Below are positions 26,838 to 36,287 of a DNA stretch of 41,879 bases, in pieces; the stretch's first letter is position 1, and each line of letters starts with the position of its first letter. This DNA comes from Croceitalea sp. (lineage in GTDB: Bacteria; Bacteroidota; Bacteroidia; Flavobacteriales; Flavobacteriaceae): NCBI GenBank assembly GCA_013001145.1, contig JABDND010000182.1, forward strand, positions 1-41,879, written 5' to 3'. The notes beneath the pieces were generated by a model. That model did no database searches. It was not told the origin of the DNA and saw only the letters and a program-made list of their open reading frames with translations. A program made the position numbers and the translations under genes.

Positions 26838-27836
26838 TTAAATAAAACTTTTGAATAAAGTGGTTCTCAGCAACCATTCCAATAAAAGGAATATACCAGC
26901 TAAAAATACCAGTGACCTAAACTTTTCTTCGTATTTGTAATATTTGAACTCTTCAATTTCGGTCTTTTCCAACTTGTTGATTTCATCATAGATGGCCTCT
27001 AATTTCTCATTGTCCGTTGCCCTAAAATATTGTCCACCAGTAGCATTTGCTATATCTTCCAACAATTTCTCATCAATTTCCACCTGCCGCATTCCATATT
27101 GAAAAGAACCATCACGTTTGTAGGCTATTGGCGTTAGTGCGTTACCATTGGTGCCCAGGCCTATGGTATAAGTCTTAATGTCATATTCCACAGCTAGATC
27201 GGCTGCTGTTTGAGGTTCAATAAAACCTGAATTGTTGACTCCATCTGTCAACAAAATGATTACTTTACTGATCGCCTGGCTTTCTTTTAGTCTGTTCACA
27301 GAGGTTGCCAATCCCATACCTATTGCCGTGCCGTCTTCCAACTGTCCATAGGTTATTTCACGTAGTGCGCTCAATACAATCGATTTATCACTGGTGATTG
27401 GTGTTTTGGTATAACTTTCTCCGGCATAGGCCACAAGGCCAATACGGTCGTTTGGCCTTTTTTTAATAAACTCGGCAGCTACCTCTTTCAGCGCAGAGAG
27501 CCTGTTTGGTTTTAAATCACGGGCCAACATACTTGACGATACATCAATGGCCATAACAATGTCAATGCCCTTGGTGGTTTTTGTTCGGGTTGAAATATCT
27601 TCGGTCTGTGGGCGAGCCAGGGCCATTATAACCATGCTTAGGGCAAGTAGGCGTAAAATGAACAAGATTGGTTTTAGTTTAGCCAAATAATTGGCCCCAT
27701 TGAAGGCGCTGGTACTTGATAATTTTACCGAAGCAACTTGTTTATGTCTGGTTATAAAATACCACAATATGGCAATGGGCAACAATAATAGCAGCCAGAA
27801 AAACTGAGGGTTCGCAAATTCTACATTTTCAAACAT
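26838..27836 (-). CDS. batA: VWA domain protein BatA
   Basis: IDIVMAIDVSSSMLARDLKPNRLSALKEVAAEFI (MIDAS), TM segments at both ends. Confidence 0.92.
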   Translation of the reverse strand: MFENVEFANPQFFWLLLLLPIAILWYFITRHKQVASVKLSSTSAFNGANYLAKLKPILFILRLLALSMVIMALARPQTEDISTRTKTTKGIDIVMAIDVSSSMLARDLKPNRLSALKEVAAEFIKKRPNDRIGLVAYAGESYTKTPITSDKSIVLSALREITYGQLEDGTAIGMGLATSVNRLKESQAISKVIILLTDGVNNSGFIEPQTAADLAVEYDIKTYTIGLGTNGNALTPIAYKRDGSFQYGMRQVEIDEKLLEDIANATGGQYFRATDNEKLEAIYDEINKLEKTEIEEFKYYKYEEKFRSLVFLAGIFLLLEWLLRTTLFKSFI

Positions 27837-29500
27837 TAGGCTTGTGTTTTTACATTGACCGAAGCCAATATCCGTTGCACAATCTGCTCTGCATATCTGT
27901 CATCATCGGCCCAAGTCAATACTATTTGTTGTTGAAATCCCTTACCGCCAAAACTTAAAATGGCATATTTACCACGTATCATTTTATCGGAATCGGGCAC
28001 TTTGAATTTACCAGTACCGTATGTTTTGAGTCCTTGAACACCAGTGAGTGTTACAAACTCCTCTTGTTTGGTAATTATGTTTTTGACACCTTTTTTCTCA
28101 AATGACTTCAATAAATCTTCAATGGGTTTGACAAAATCTGGCTCATCCATGCTAGTAAATGTGGTTGAGGACGTCTCAATGCTGAAAATGCCCTCTTCAT
28201 TTTGATAACCAAAACTTTGTTTAGCAGCAATGATAGCCTTGGCTTCATCGGTCAAAGGGGTATCCAGCCTTAAGAGCACCTTGGGTGTTTCTATCTCAAT
28301 AGGAGGATAGCCATATGAACTCTGAATCCATTCACCATCCAATAATTGTTTGGAAGGATGTCTCAAGACAGTATCCTTAACAGATTCGAATCCGTAATAA
28401 GCTGTTGAAACGGCCCCGGCCAATAGCATAATGCCGAGAATGGATGCTGCAGCCACATAGACCCGTTTACGTTTTTTTTGTTGGGCCATTTCGTGCAAGT
28501 AGGCCTCATTTAGCATTAAATCTTCTTCGGTAGGTTCGGGTAAAGCTTCTTTTGTTTTTACAACGATGGATTCTATGACCTTTCTATCTTCTTCGGCCAC
28601 AGAGGTAGGTGGTTTTGATTTGGCAAATTTTACCAAATCGGCGGTTTGCAAAACCTTTTTGAACTGAACAATTGTATTTTCTTCCAATTTTAATTCTCCA
28701 GCATCCTTTAGCATTTCCAATTTATCGATCAATTGATCGGTCGTACTTTCCAAAGCTGATACATGCACATCTTCCTCAAGATAAGAGCGTACAATATCCG
28801 TCAGTTCTGAGTAATATTTTTTGTATTCGTCTTGGATGAGGTATTTTGATTTTTCCAACTCCTTTAGTTGCATTATGGCTCTATCAAATGGAGGTAATAA
28901 GGCCACCTCTTCTTCGGGAGTCAAAGGGGGTTTTCTAAGTTTAAGCCAGTAAAAAAGAAAGCCTGCCGCCAGCAGCACACCAACTATCAAAAGTATCAAC
29001 CATAAGGTTTGTGCATAGCTCTTTTCAACCTTGATCATGGGTTTGATGTCAAACATTTGTTGTTTGGTGGTATCTACAGCAACATTGGCCACATTTATAT
29101 GGAATGAATCGGTAAAAAATGGCTGTTCATTGATAGCGATTCTTTGGGGTGGGATGGTATATGCGCCACTATCAAATTGTGTGAGGGCATAAATTCGTTC
29201 AAGGGTAATTCTGTCTTTGTTCTTGGTCGTGTCTATTTTCAGGGCTTCGACCATTTCAAGGGGTGAAAATGTTTGATCCTCCGGAAAATAAACAATATTC
29301 AATGAATCGGTCTCCACCGATATCTTATATTTAATCTGTTCACCAATCTTAATTGCCAAAGTGTCTAAAGTGGCTTTTACAGATGAGTTTGACTGCCCCC
29401 ATAAGACCGTAAAAGACATAAGCGTAAGAATTGAGAAAACGCTCAATGCCCTTTTCTGCGAGTTTTTACAGTAACTGTTATGAACCTCCTTCAATTGCAT
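27836..29500 (-). CDS. Bat-operon membrane protein: BatD-like N-domain, two TM segments, C-terminal periplasmic domain
   Basis: Signal peptide, beta-rich N-domain, TM (TLWLILLIVGVLLAAGFLFYWL), helical cytoplasmic domain, second TM (VYVAAASILGIMLLAGAVSTAYY), C-terminal domain. Confidence 0.7.
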   Translation of the reverse strand: MQLKEVHNSYCKNSQKRALSVFSILTLMSFTVLWGQSNSSVKATLDTLAIKIGEQIKYKISVETDSLNIVYFPEDQTFSPLEMVEALKIDTTKNKDRITLERIYALTQFDSGAYTIPPQRIAINEQPFFTDSFHINVANVAVDTTKQQMFDIKPMIKVEKSYAQTLWLILLIVGVLLAAGFLFYWLKLRKPPLTPEEEVALLPPFDRAIMQLKELEKSKYLIQDEYKKYYSELTDIVRSYLEEDVHVSALESTTDQLIDKLEMLKDAGELKLEENTIVQFKKVLQTADLVKFAKSKPPTSVAEEDRKVIESIVVKTKEALPEPTEEDLMLNEAYLHEMAQQKKRKRVYVAAASILGIMLLAGAVSTAYYGFESVKDTVLRHPSKQLLDGEWIQSSYGYPPIEIETPKVLLRLDTPLTDEAKAIIAAKQSFGYQNEEGIFSIETSSTTFTSMDEPDFVKPIEDLLKSFEKKGVKNIITKQEEFVTLTGVQGLKTYGTGKFKVPDSDKMIRGKYAILSFGGKGFQQQIVLTWADDDRYAEQIVQRILASVNVKTQA

Positions 29501-30366
29501 TACCCTCTTCTTTTAAAATAGCCAAGTAATTTTTTAACATAGCTTTCATCTACCCGACAATGAATCACACCGCTGCCCGATTTGGTAAAGGCATCATTAA
29601 AATAATCAACACGTTCCATATGATAACGCCAGTACTCATGACGCACTTTTCGTGAACTTGTGTTTACCAAGCGCACTCCACCCGATTCTGCATCTTGTAC
29701 TTGAATTACCCCTAAATTTGGTATATACTCCTCCTTTTCATCATATACCCTAATACCGGTTACGTCATGTTTGTTGCCAACAATGCGAAGGGTATTGTCA
29801 TAACCTTCTGCAATGAAATCTGACAAGACAAAAACAATAGCCTTCTTCTTCATCACATTGGTCAAAAATTTTAGCGCCTCGGCTATATTGGTCTTATGGC
29901 TTTTGGGTTCAAACTCCAGTAACTCACGGATTATGCGCAATACGTGGCTTTTGCCTTTTTTGGGTGGTATAAACAGCTCAACTTCGTCTGAAAATAAAAT
30001 GAGCCCAACTTTATCGTTGTTCTGAAGGGCAGAAAAGGCCAAGGTGGCCGATATTTCGGTAATTACTTCTTTTTTGAACTGTTTGTGTGTTCCGAACATT
30101 TCTGACCCACTAACATCGACCATCAACATCATGGTCAGCTCCCGCTCTTCTTCAAATACTTTTACAAAAGGCTCATTATAACGGGCCGTAACATTCCAAT
30201 CAATGGACCTTACATCATCACCATATTGATATTGCCGAACTTCACTAAAGGTCATTCCACGGCCCTTAAATGTAGAATGGTACTCTCCACCGAACAAGTG
30301 GTCGGACAACCGACGTGTCTTTATTTCAATCTTCCGTACTTTTTTGAGTAACTCTTTTGTATTCAT
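29500..30366 (-). CDS. DUF58 domain protein (VWA-like)
   Basis: HLFGGEYHSTFKGRGMTFSEVRQYQYGDDVRSIDWNVTARYNEPFVKVFEEERELTMMLMVDVSGS. ATG at 30366. Confidence 0.93.
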   Translation of the reverse strand: MNTKELLKKVRKIEIKTRRLSDHLFGGEYHSTFKGRGMTFSEVRQYQYGDDVRSIDWNVTARYNEPFVKVFEEERELTMMLMVDVSGSEMFGTHKQFKKEVITEISATLAFSALQNNDKVGLILFSDEVELFIPPKKGKSHVLRIIRELLEFEPKSHKTNIAEALKFLTNVMKKKAIVFVLSDFIAEGYDNTLRIVGNKHDVTGIRVYDEKEEYIPNLGVIQVQDAESGGVRLVNTSSRKVRHEYWRYHMERVDYFNDAFTKSGSGVIHCRVDESYVKKLLGYFKRRG

Positions 30367-30432
30367 GGGGTTCAAGTTTTTGGCTTTTCGTGTTCAATAT
30401 GCATTGAACATGGAACAAGAAACGTTGAACGA

Positions 30433-31434
30433 TTAAGGTACTTCTACTTCGTTTACTATTTTGTTGATAATTTCTTCAGAAGTAACATTTTCAGCCTCGG
30501 CTTCATAGGTGATGCCTATTCGGTGTCGCAATACATCATGCACAACGGCGCGAACGTCTTCGGGAATGACATACCCTCGGCGCTTGATAAAGGCATAGCA
30601 TTTAGCAGCATTGGCCAAGTTGATGCTGCCCCGTGGTGAAGCTCCAAAACTGATCAAGGGCTTCAAGTGTTCCAAATTGTACTTTTCGGGAAAACGGGTT
30701 GCAAAAACGATATCAAGAATATATTTTTCAATTTTTTCATCCATGTAGACTTCACGAACGGCTTTTTGGGCACTGAGTATTTGTTTGGTCGTCACAACAG
30801 GTTTAACACTTTCCAATGTGCCGTTTAAATTTTGACGAATGATCAATTGCTCTTCGTTCATTTTGGGGTAGTCAATCACGGTTTTTAACATGAAACGGTC
30901 AACTTGGGCTTCCGGTAAAGGATACGTGCCCTCTTGCTCTACAGGATTTTGGGTAGCCATGACCAAAAAAGGAGGTGCCAACTTAAAAGTTTCGTCACCA
31001 ATGGTCACTTGCTTTTCCTGCATCGCCTCCAATAGGGCCGATTGTACCTTGGCGGGAGCCCTGTTTATCTCATCCGCCAGCACAAAATTGGCAAATATGG
31101 GACCTTTTTTAATGGTAAAATCATTTTCCTTGATGTTGTAGATCATGGTACCCACAACATCAGCTGGCAAAAGGTCAGGAGTAAATTGAATACGGCTAAA
31201 ACTACCCTTTACTGCCTTCGCCAAAGTATTGATGGCCAGAGTTTTGGCCAACCCCGGAACACCTTCCAATAAAATATGCCCTTGCCCCAAAAGACCAATC
31301 AATAAACGCTCTATCATGTGTTTTTGACCCACGATGGCCTTGTTCATCTCGTGGGTGAGCAAATCGATAAAAGCACTTTCTTGGGCAATTTTCTCGTTCA
31401 CGGCACTAATATCTATCGTTGTGTTTTCTTGCAT
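30433..31434 (-). CDS. MoxR-family AAA+ ATPase
   Basis: GQGHILLEGVPGLAKTLAINTLAKA, FTPDLLPADVVGTMIYN, ADEINRAPAKVQSALLEAMQEKQVTIG. Confidence 0.95.
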   Translation of the reverse strand: MQENTTIDISAVNEKIAQESAFIDLLTHEMNKAIVGQKHMIERLLIGLLGQGHILLEGVPGLAKTLAINTLAKAVKGSFSRIQFTPDLLPADVVGTMIYNIKENDFTIKKGPIFANFVLADEINRAPAKVQSALLEAMQEKQVTIGDETFKLAPPFLVMATQNPVEQEGTYPLPEAQVDRFMLKTVIDYPKMNEEQLIIRQNLNGTLESVKPVVTTKQILSAQKAVREVYMDEKIEKYILDIVFATRFPEKYNLEHLKPLISFGASPRGSINLANAAKCYAFIKRRGYVIPEDVRAVVHDVLRHRIGITYEAEAENVTSEEIINKIVNEVEVP

Positions 31435-31576
31435 ATGAAATTCTCTAATGACTTGATTTATATACGTTTTATAAGAAGATGCAAAATGAAAATTTATTAC
31501 AAATTGGGCTGTTAATTATTGGTTAAAAAAACTCGGGAAGCCTAAGTTTTATGAAGAGTTTAAGGGATTATCTTTA

Positions 31577-31584
31577 TATTTTTG
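31577..31584 (+). promoter_or_regulatory. -7 box TATTTTTG directly upstream of the AKR start codon
   Basis: Exact TAnnTTTG; only 6 nt separate it from the ATG at 31591. Confidence 0.45.
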
Positions 31585-31590
31585 ACAACT

Positions 31591-32463
31591 ATGCCCACAA
31601 AAAATAAATACTCAAAAATTATAGCGGGAACAATGACCTGGGGAAGTTGGGGCAAAAAGCTTTCGACTACCCAAATGGTTGAACTCATGAACCATTGTCT
31701 TGCTTTGGGCATTTCAACCTTTGATCATGCCGATATATATGGTGATTACGGCAATGATGCTGAATTTGGAAAGGCCTTTGTGAAAAGTGGAATCGATAGA
31801 GCAAAGATTCAATTGATCACCAAATGTGGCATTCAGCTGAAACAGTCACGTAACAATAAAGTAGGCCACTATCAATATGACAGCGCTTATATTATTGAAT
31901 CGGCCGAAGATTCACTCAAAAAATTACACACCGATTACCTTGATCTGTTTTTGTTGCATCGGCCGAGCCCGCTTATGGAGCCCGAAGAAATCGCAAAAGC
32001 CATAGAAACCTTGAAAAGCGATGGAAAGATCATTGATTTTGGTGTTTCCAATTTTACACCCTCACAAATTGCGATGGTCGAAACAAGGGTGCCCGTAGTG
32101 TGCAACCAAGTGGAGTATTCATTGACCCATGTACTGCCCATGTATGACGGCACTTTTGATGATTGCATAACAAAAGGGCGCATGGCAATGGCCTGGAGTC
32201 CTTTGGGGGCTTATTTTAGAGCAGAAAATGACCGGCAGCGACGAATAAAAAAGATGATCAAAGGATTAATGGATAAATATGGTGCCGATGAAAGCCAGCT
32301 GCTTTTGGCTTTTATTTTAAAACATCCTGTTGGTATTTATCCCGTTGTGGGAACTTCAAATAAAAAACGCCTGGCAGACTCTTTTAAGGCCGCCGAAATA
32401 GATTTGGAATTACAAGATTGGTTTTTGCTTTTGGAGGCAAGCCAAGGTGAACCCGTACCATAA
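31591..32463 (+). CDS. Aldo/keto reductase
   Basis: SKIIAGTMTWGSWGKKLS, GISTFDHADIYGDYGND, DYLDLFLLHRPSPLM, GVSNFTPSQI. ATG at 31591 preferred over TTG at 31582. Confidence 0.93.
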   Translation: MPTKNKYSKIIAGTMTWGSWGKKLSTTQMVELMNHCLALGISTFDHADIYGDYGNDAEFGKAFVKSGIDRAKIQLITKCGIQLKQSRNNKVGHYQYDSAYIIESAEDSLKKLHTDYLDLFLLHRPSPLMEPEEIAKAIETLKSDGKIIDFGVSNFTPSQIAMVETRVPVVCNQVEYSLTHVLPMYDGTFDDCITKGRMAMAWSPLGAYFRAENDRQRRIKKMIKGLMDKYGADESQLLLAFILKHPVGIYPVVGTSNKKRLADSFKAAEIDLELQDWFLLLEASQGEPVP

Positions 32464-32472
32464 ACTTATTAT

Positions 32473-33228
32473 ATGTCAAAAACAGTATTGATAACTGGTG
32501 CCACCAGTGGCATTGGTAAAGCCGTTGCCGAACTTTTTGCGGCAAACAATTTTCAATTGATTCTTTGTGGACGTAGGCAAGAACGCCTTAACGCACTTAA
32601 AGAAACTTTGGGAAAAAGCACCCAAGTTGCGACCTTAAATTTTGATGTTCGAAATCGTGAAGATGTTTTTAAGGCTATACATTCTTTAGTGGGCAAGTTT
32701 GCCCAAATAGATGTTTTGATCAATAATGCGGGCAACGCACATGGGCTTGATTATATTGATGAGGGCAATACAGATGATTGGGATGCCATGCTCGATATCA
32801 ATGTAAAAGGATTGTTATATGTATCTAAAGCCATTATTCCGCAAATGGTTGCCCGAAAATCTGGGCACATTATCAATATTGGCTCAACAGCAGGAAAAGA
32901 AGTGTATCCCAAAGGTAATGTATACTGTGCGAGCAAACATGCGGTTGATGCCATCAATCAAGGGATGCGCCTTGATTTGAACGAGCATGGCATTAGGGTC
33001 GGTGCAGTAAATCCGGGTTTGGTCGAGACCGAATTCAGTGAGGTTCGTTTTAAGGGTGATACCGAACGGGCAGAAAAAGTATATCAAGGTTTTCAACCAT
33101 TAAAACCTGAAGATGTTGCAGACATCATTCATTTTGTAGTGACCCGTCCCGGTCATGTAAATATTGCAGATTTGGTGGTCATGTCGACCGCTCAAGCGAG
33201 TTCTACGATTGTGAAGAAAACAATATGA
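32473..33228 (+). CDS. SDR family NAD(P)-dependent oxidoreductase
   Basis: VLITGATSGIGKAVAELFA, INNAGNAHG, YCASKHAVDA. Confidence 0.95.
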   Translation: MSKTVLITGATSGIGKAVAELFAANNFQLILCGRRQERLNALKETLGKSTQVATLNFDVRNREDVFKAIHSLVGKFAQIDVLINNAGNAHGLDYIDEGNTDDWDAMLDINVKGLLYVSKAIIPQMVARKSGHIINIGSTAGKEVYPKGNVYCASKHAVDAINQGMRLDLNEHGIRVGAVNPGLVETEFSEVRFKGDTERAEKVYQGFQPLKPEDVADIIHFVVTRPGHVNIADLVVMSTAQASSTIVKKTI

Positions 33229-34361
33229 TCAACAAACGCCTATTAGTCAAAAATCTACTTGCCCACAATGATGAGAATAGTTTTTATGACAAAAAGCGTT
33301 TTATATCAATTGGCGAAAAAGAGGGCAAAGCAAAATTCTTAAAGCATGTATGTGCGTTGGCCAATAGTAATCCTAAAAACAATTCTTTTATTGTCATTGG
33401 GGTAGAAGATGAAGACAACAAAATTGTAGGGGTCGATTTTTTTGATGATAGCAAAATACAGAACTTGGTCAATGCCTATTTAGATAACCCACCGCGAATT
33501 TCATACGAAAACATTCCGTTTCCCCATTTGCCCGAGGGCAAAGTGGTTGGTTTGGTGACCATTCGTTCCAATGGCAAAGTCTGCGCATTACGCAAGAACA
33601 TCTGGAAATATTATGGGGGGGCCGTTTTTTTTAGGGAGGGCAGTATAAGTTTGCCCAAGGCGTATGATATTGAACTAAAGGATATCAACTCAGACAAGGT
33701 AGCGACCATAGAACAACATGCGAGAAACAATATTGAGTTAACCTTGGATGGTGTCATTGATTTTATCAATAACCGGCATGCCCATTTGACCAGTAATTAT
33801 AAAGTTTTTAAAGAACAATTTGTGGTATGCTGGGCGGGCAATGAAAAAAAAGTAAAGGGAGACACTTATTATTCGCGGGTTGATATTGAATTGATCAACG
33901 AGCAGGTAAAACTCTTCTATTCTGCATTGGATGAAATCACCATCACCTATAATGACGATTCTTTTTCCACTTTAGAATATGTGCAATTGGGCTTGGGAAA
34001 ACAACAAAAATATTACCCATTGGAAGAGGCGACCATCACTTTTTCGGAAAACGGCAATTATTCCATCGACAGCAGATTGGTTTTTGACCCACCCCAATAT
34101 GACAAAAAAACACTGTTTCATGTGCTCAATACCAATAATGCCCTGCTTCAAAAGATAGAAAAGAACATACGTTTGACCCCAACCGAAAAGCTGGATCTAT
34201 TATACTTGCCAGATGCCTATCTGATTTGTTATTTAAATGGTTTTGAAGAAGCAAAGGAACAAATGGAACATGCTAGGCCCATTTTAAAAAAGGCCGATGA
34301 AAAAGTTTATTTGTCGCTCAAGGAATCTTTACGGATTTTACGAAAAGTAAGGTACAATTAG
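33225..34361 (+). CDS. Schlafen/AlbA_2-type putative DNA-binding domain protein
   Basis: EKEGKAKFLKHVCALANSNPKNNSFIVIGVEDEDNKIVGVDFFDDSKIQNLVNAYLDNPPRISYENI is AlbA_2-like. Start overlaps the SDR stop (ATGA). Confidence 0.75.
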   Translation: MINKRLLVKNLLAHNDENSFYDKKRFISIGEKEGKAKFLKHVCALANSNPKNNSFIVIGVEDEDNKIVGVDFFDDSKIQNLVNAYLDNPPRISYENIPFPHLPEGKVVGLVTIRSNGKVCALRKNIWKYYGGAVFFREGSISLPKAYDIELKDINSDKVATIEQHARNNIELTLDGVIDFINNRHAHLTSNYKVFKEQFVVCWAGNEKKVKGDTYYSRVDIELINEQVKLFYSALDEITITYNDDSFSTLEYVQLGLGKQQKYYPLEEATITFSENGNYSIDSRLVFDPPQYDKKTLFHVLNTNNALLQKIEKNIRLTPTEKLDLLYLPDAYLICYLNGFEEAKEQMEHARPILKKADEKVYLSLKESLRILRKVRYN

Positions 34362-36286
34362 TATTTTTTCAACCATAATAATTGATAAGGTGACAATGCT
34401 AAAAACCCGCTATTGAGTTGGGTTGATTGATTGGCGATAATATCATGGTACTTTTGGTCTTTTAAATAGCCCAATTTGGCAATTCTGTTGCCATCAAGTA
34501 CTTGGGTATGCTCATCAAAATTGCTAATTACCAATACGCCCTCATTCGTAGCCCCGGTACGTTCAAATATCAAAATGTGCTCATTGCTCGTATGGTGCAA
34601 AACCATATTGTTGCCATCAGCGAATTCCGGAGTTTTTTTGCGCCGAGCGATCATGTTTTTCAGGCTACCAAAAATCGTGGCTTGAGGACCTTTTTTCTTT
34701 TTTACAGATGCGATCGTAGCCCAGTCTTGTTGGGGTCTGTTGGCCCAACGACTGTCTTCTTTCTTGTTCGCATCCTTCAGAAAAGAATAATCGTTCAAGG
34801 TGCCAATTTCATCACCGGCATAAATAAATGGGATACCCCCAAAAGAAAGAATGATTCCATGCAACATGATAATTTTGTCCACGGCCTGTTCTTGTAAAGC
34901 CACATCATTTGTTTCAAGGGCTTTTTCAAGACCCAAAAGCGAAGCGGCACTTCCTGTAATTCTCCCATCGCCATTTTTAGGATTGTACATGAACATCAAT
35001 CCTTTGGCAGGGGACCAAGCTAAATTTTGGCAATAATAATCCAATAAAAATTTACGGTGTCCTTGTGGATTCCAACCCATCTCATTGATGAATCGGTCAT
35101 CCAATCCCAATCCAATGTCATCATGGCAGCGTATATAATTTATCCATGTGGCATCTTGGGGTTTGGTAGGAATGTTGGCTATGGTTTTGTAGAGCAGCGC
35201 TGTTTTTTTGGTAGCCATAGAGTTCCATAGCAATGCCATGAGCGAAGCATTGTAGGCCACTTCACATTCATTGCCTTCTTTGTTGCCTTCACCAAAATAT
35301 CTGATTATGTTCAAAGGGGCCACTATGGCCTCGGCCAGTAAAATAGTGCCTGGAGCTACCACTTGTAAACACATTTTAAATAGAGCTATTATGGTATGTG
35401 CTTCAGGTAAGTTTTGAGAATCGGTTCCCATTTTTTTCCACAAAAAAGCCAAGGCATCAAAGCGAACAATATCTACTCCCAGGTTGACCAATTTCACCAA
35501 ATTGGCAAGCATTTCCATAAATACCTGGGGGTTGGTATAGTTCAAATCCCATTGATAACTATTGAAAACGGTCATTACCCATTTGTCCATTTCGGGAACA
35601 TAAGTGTAATTGCCAGGTGAGGTCTCCGGGAAAATCTCTGGAAGTGATTTTTCAAATTCGTTGGGGATGGTACGATCGGGATAGGTATAGTAATAATCTT
35701 GATATTTTTTTTGTCCGGCTTTGGCCTTTTTCGCCCAAGAATGCTCGTTTGATGTATGGTTGACCACAAAATCGAGCATTAGATACATTTTTTTTGCCCG
35801 CAATGTTGTGGTAAGTCCATCCAAATCTTTTTTGGTACCATAGCGTTTGTCAATCGCGGTGTAATCATTGACCGCATACCCGCCATCATTTTCACCCTTG
35901 GGCCTTGTTGTTATAGGCATCAGATGCAATAAGTTGATACCCAAATCTTCAAAGTAGGATAATTTTTGTTGCAACCCATTCAAGTCTTTGTTAAAATGGT
36001 CAACATACAATTGCATGCCCATTATTTTTTCTGATTGGTACCAATTACCACTGTTTATTCTTGACAGATCTTGCTCTCTCAGGGTATGGGACCTAGTTTT
36101 GTACAGTTTGGGCAACAATGTCAATAAATCATTAAAGGCTCCTGATTCTATACCCTTTGGATAAATAGCTAAAAACAAGTCTTTTAACAGGGTTAAATTG
36201 GTGGCCAAACGAAGCTCAAAATGGGCATCTAAATCTTTTGGCTTAGTGGTTTGGGCCAATAACTTATGCAATGCAGCTTGGTTCAT
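34358..36286 (-). CDS. Alpha-amylase family glycosyl hydrolase, amylosucrase-like (GH13_4)
   Basis: MLDFVVNHTSNEHSWAKKA, VDIVRFDALAFLWKKMGTDSQNLPEAH, LLAEAIV, NYIRCHDDIGLGLDD (catalytic D/E/D regions). Confidence 0.9.
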   Translation of the reverse strand: MNQAALHKLLAQTTKPKDLDAHFELRLATNLTLLKDLFLAIYPKGIESGAFNDLLTLLPKLYKTRSHTLREQDLSRINSGNWYQSEKIMGMQLYVDHFNKDLNGLQQKLSYFEDLGINLLHLMPITTRPKGENDGGYAVNDYTAIDKRYGTKKDLDGLTTTLRAKKMYLMLDFVVNHTSNEHSWAKKAKAGQKKYQDYYYTYPDRTIPNEFEKSLPEIFPETSPGNYTYVPEMDKWVMTVFNSYQWDLNYTNPQVFMEMLANLVKLVNLGVDIVRFDALAFLWKKMGTDSQNLPEAHTIIALFKMCLQVVAPGTILLAEAIVAPLNIIRYFGEGNKEGNECEVAYNASLMALLWNSMATKKTALLYKTIANIPTKPQDATWINYIRCHDDIGLGLDDRFINEMGWNPQGHRKFLLDYYCQNLAWSPAKGLMFMYNPKNGDGRITGSAASLLGLEKALETNDVALQEQAVDKIIMLHGIILSFGGIPFIYAGDEIGTLNDYSFLKDANKKEDSRWANRPQQDWATIASVKKKKGPQATIFGSLKNMIARRKKTPEFADGNNMVLHHTSNEHILIFERTGATNEGVLVISNFDEHTQVLDGNRIAKLGYLKDQKYHDIIANQSTQLNSGFLALSPYQLLWLKKY

Positions 36287-36287
36287 A

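Noticed and set aside
34502-34897. 131-aa plus-strand ORF inside amylosucrase
   Set aside because: Antisense shadow ORF of a confidently assigned CDS.
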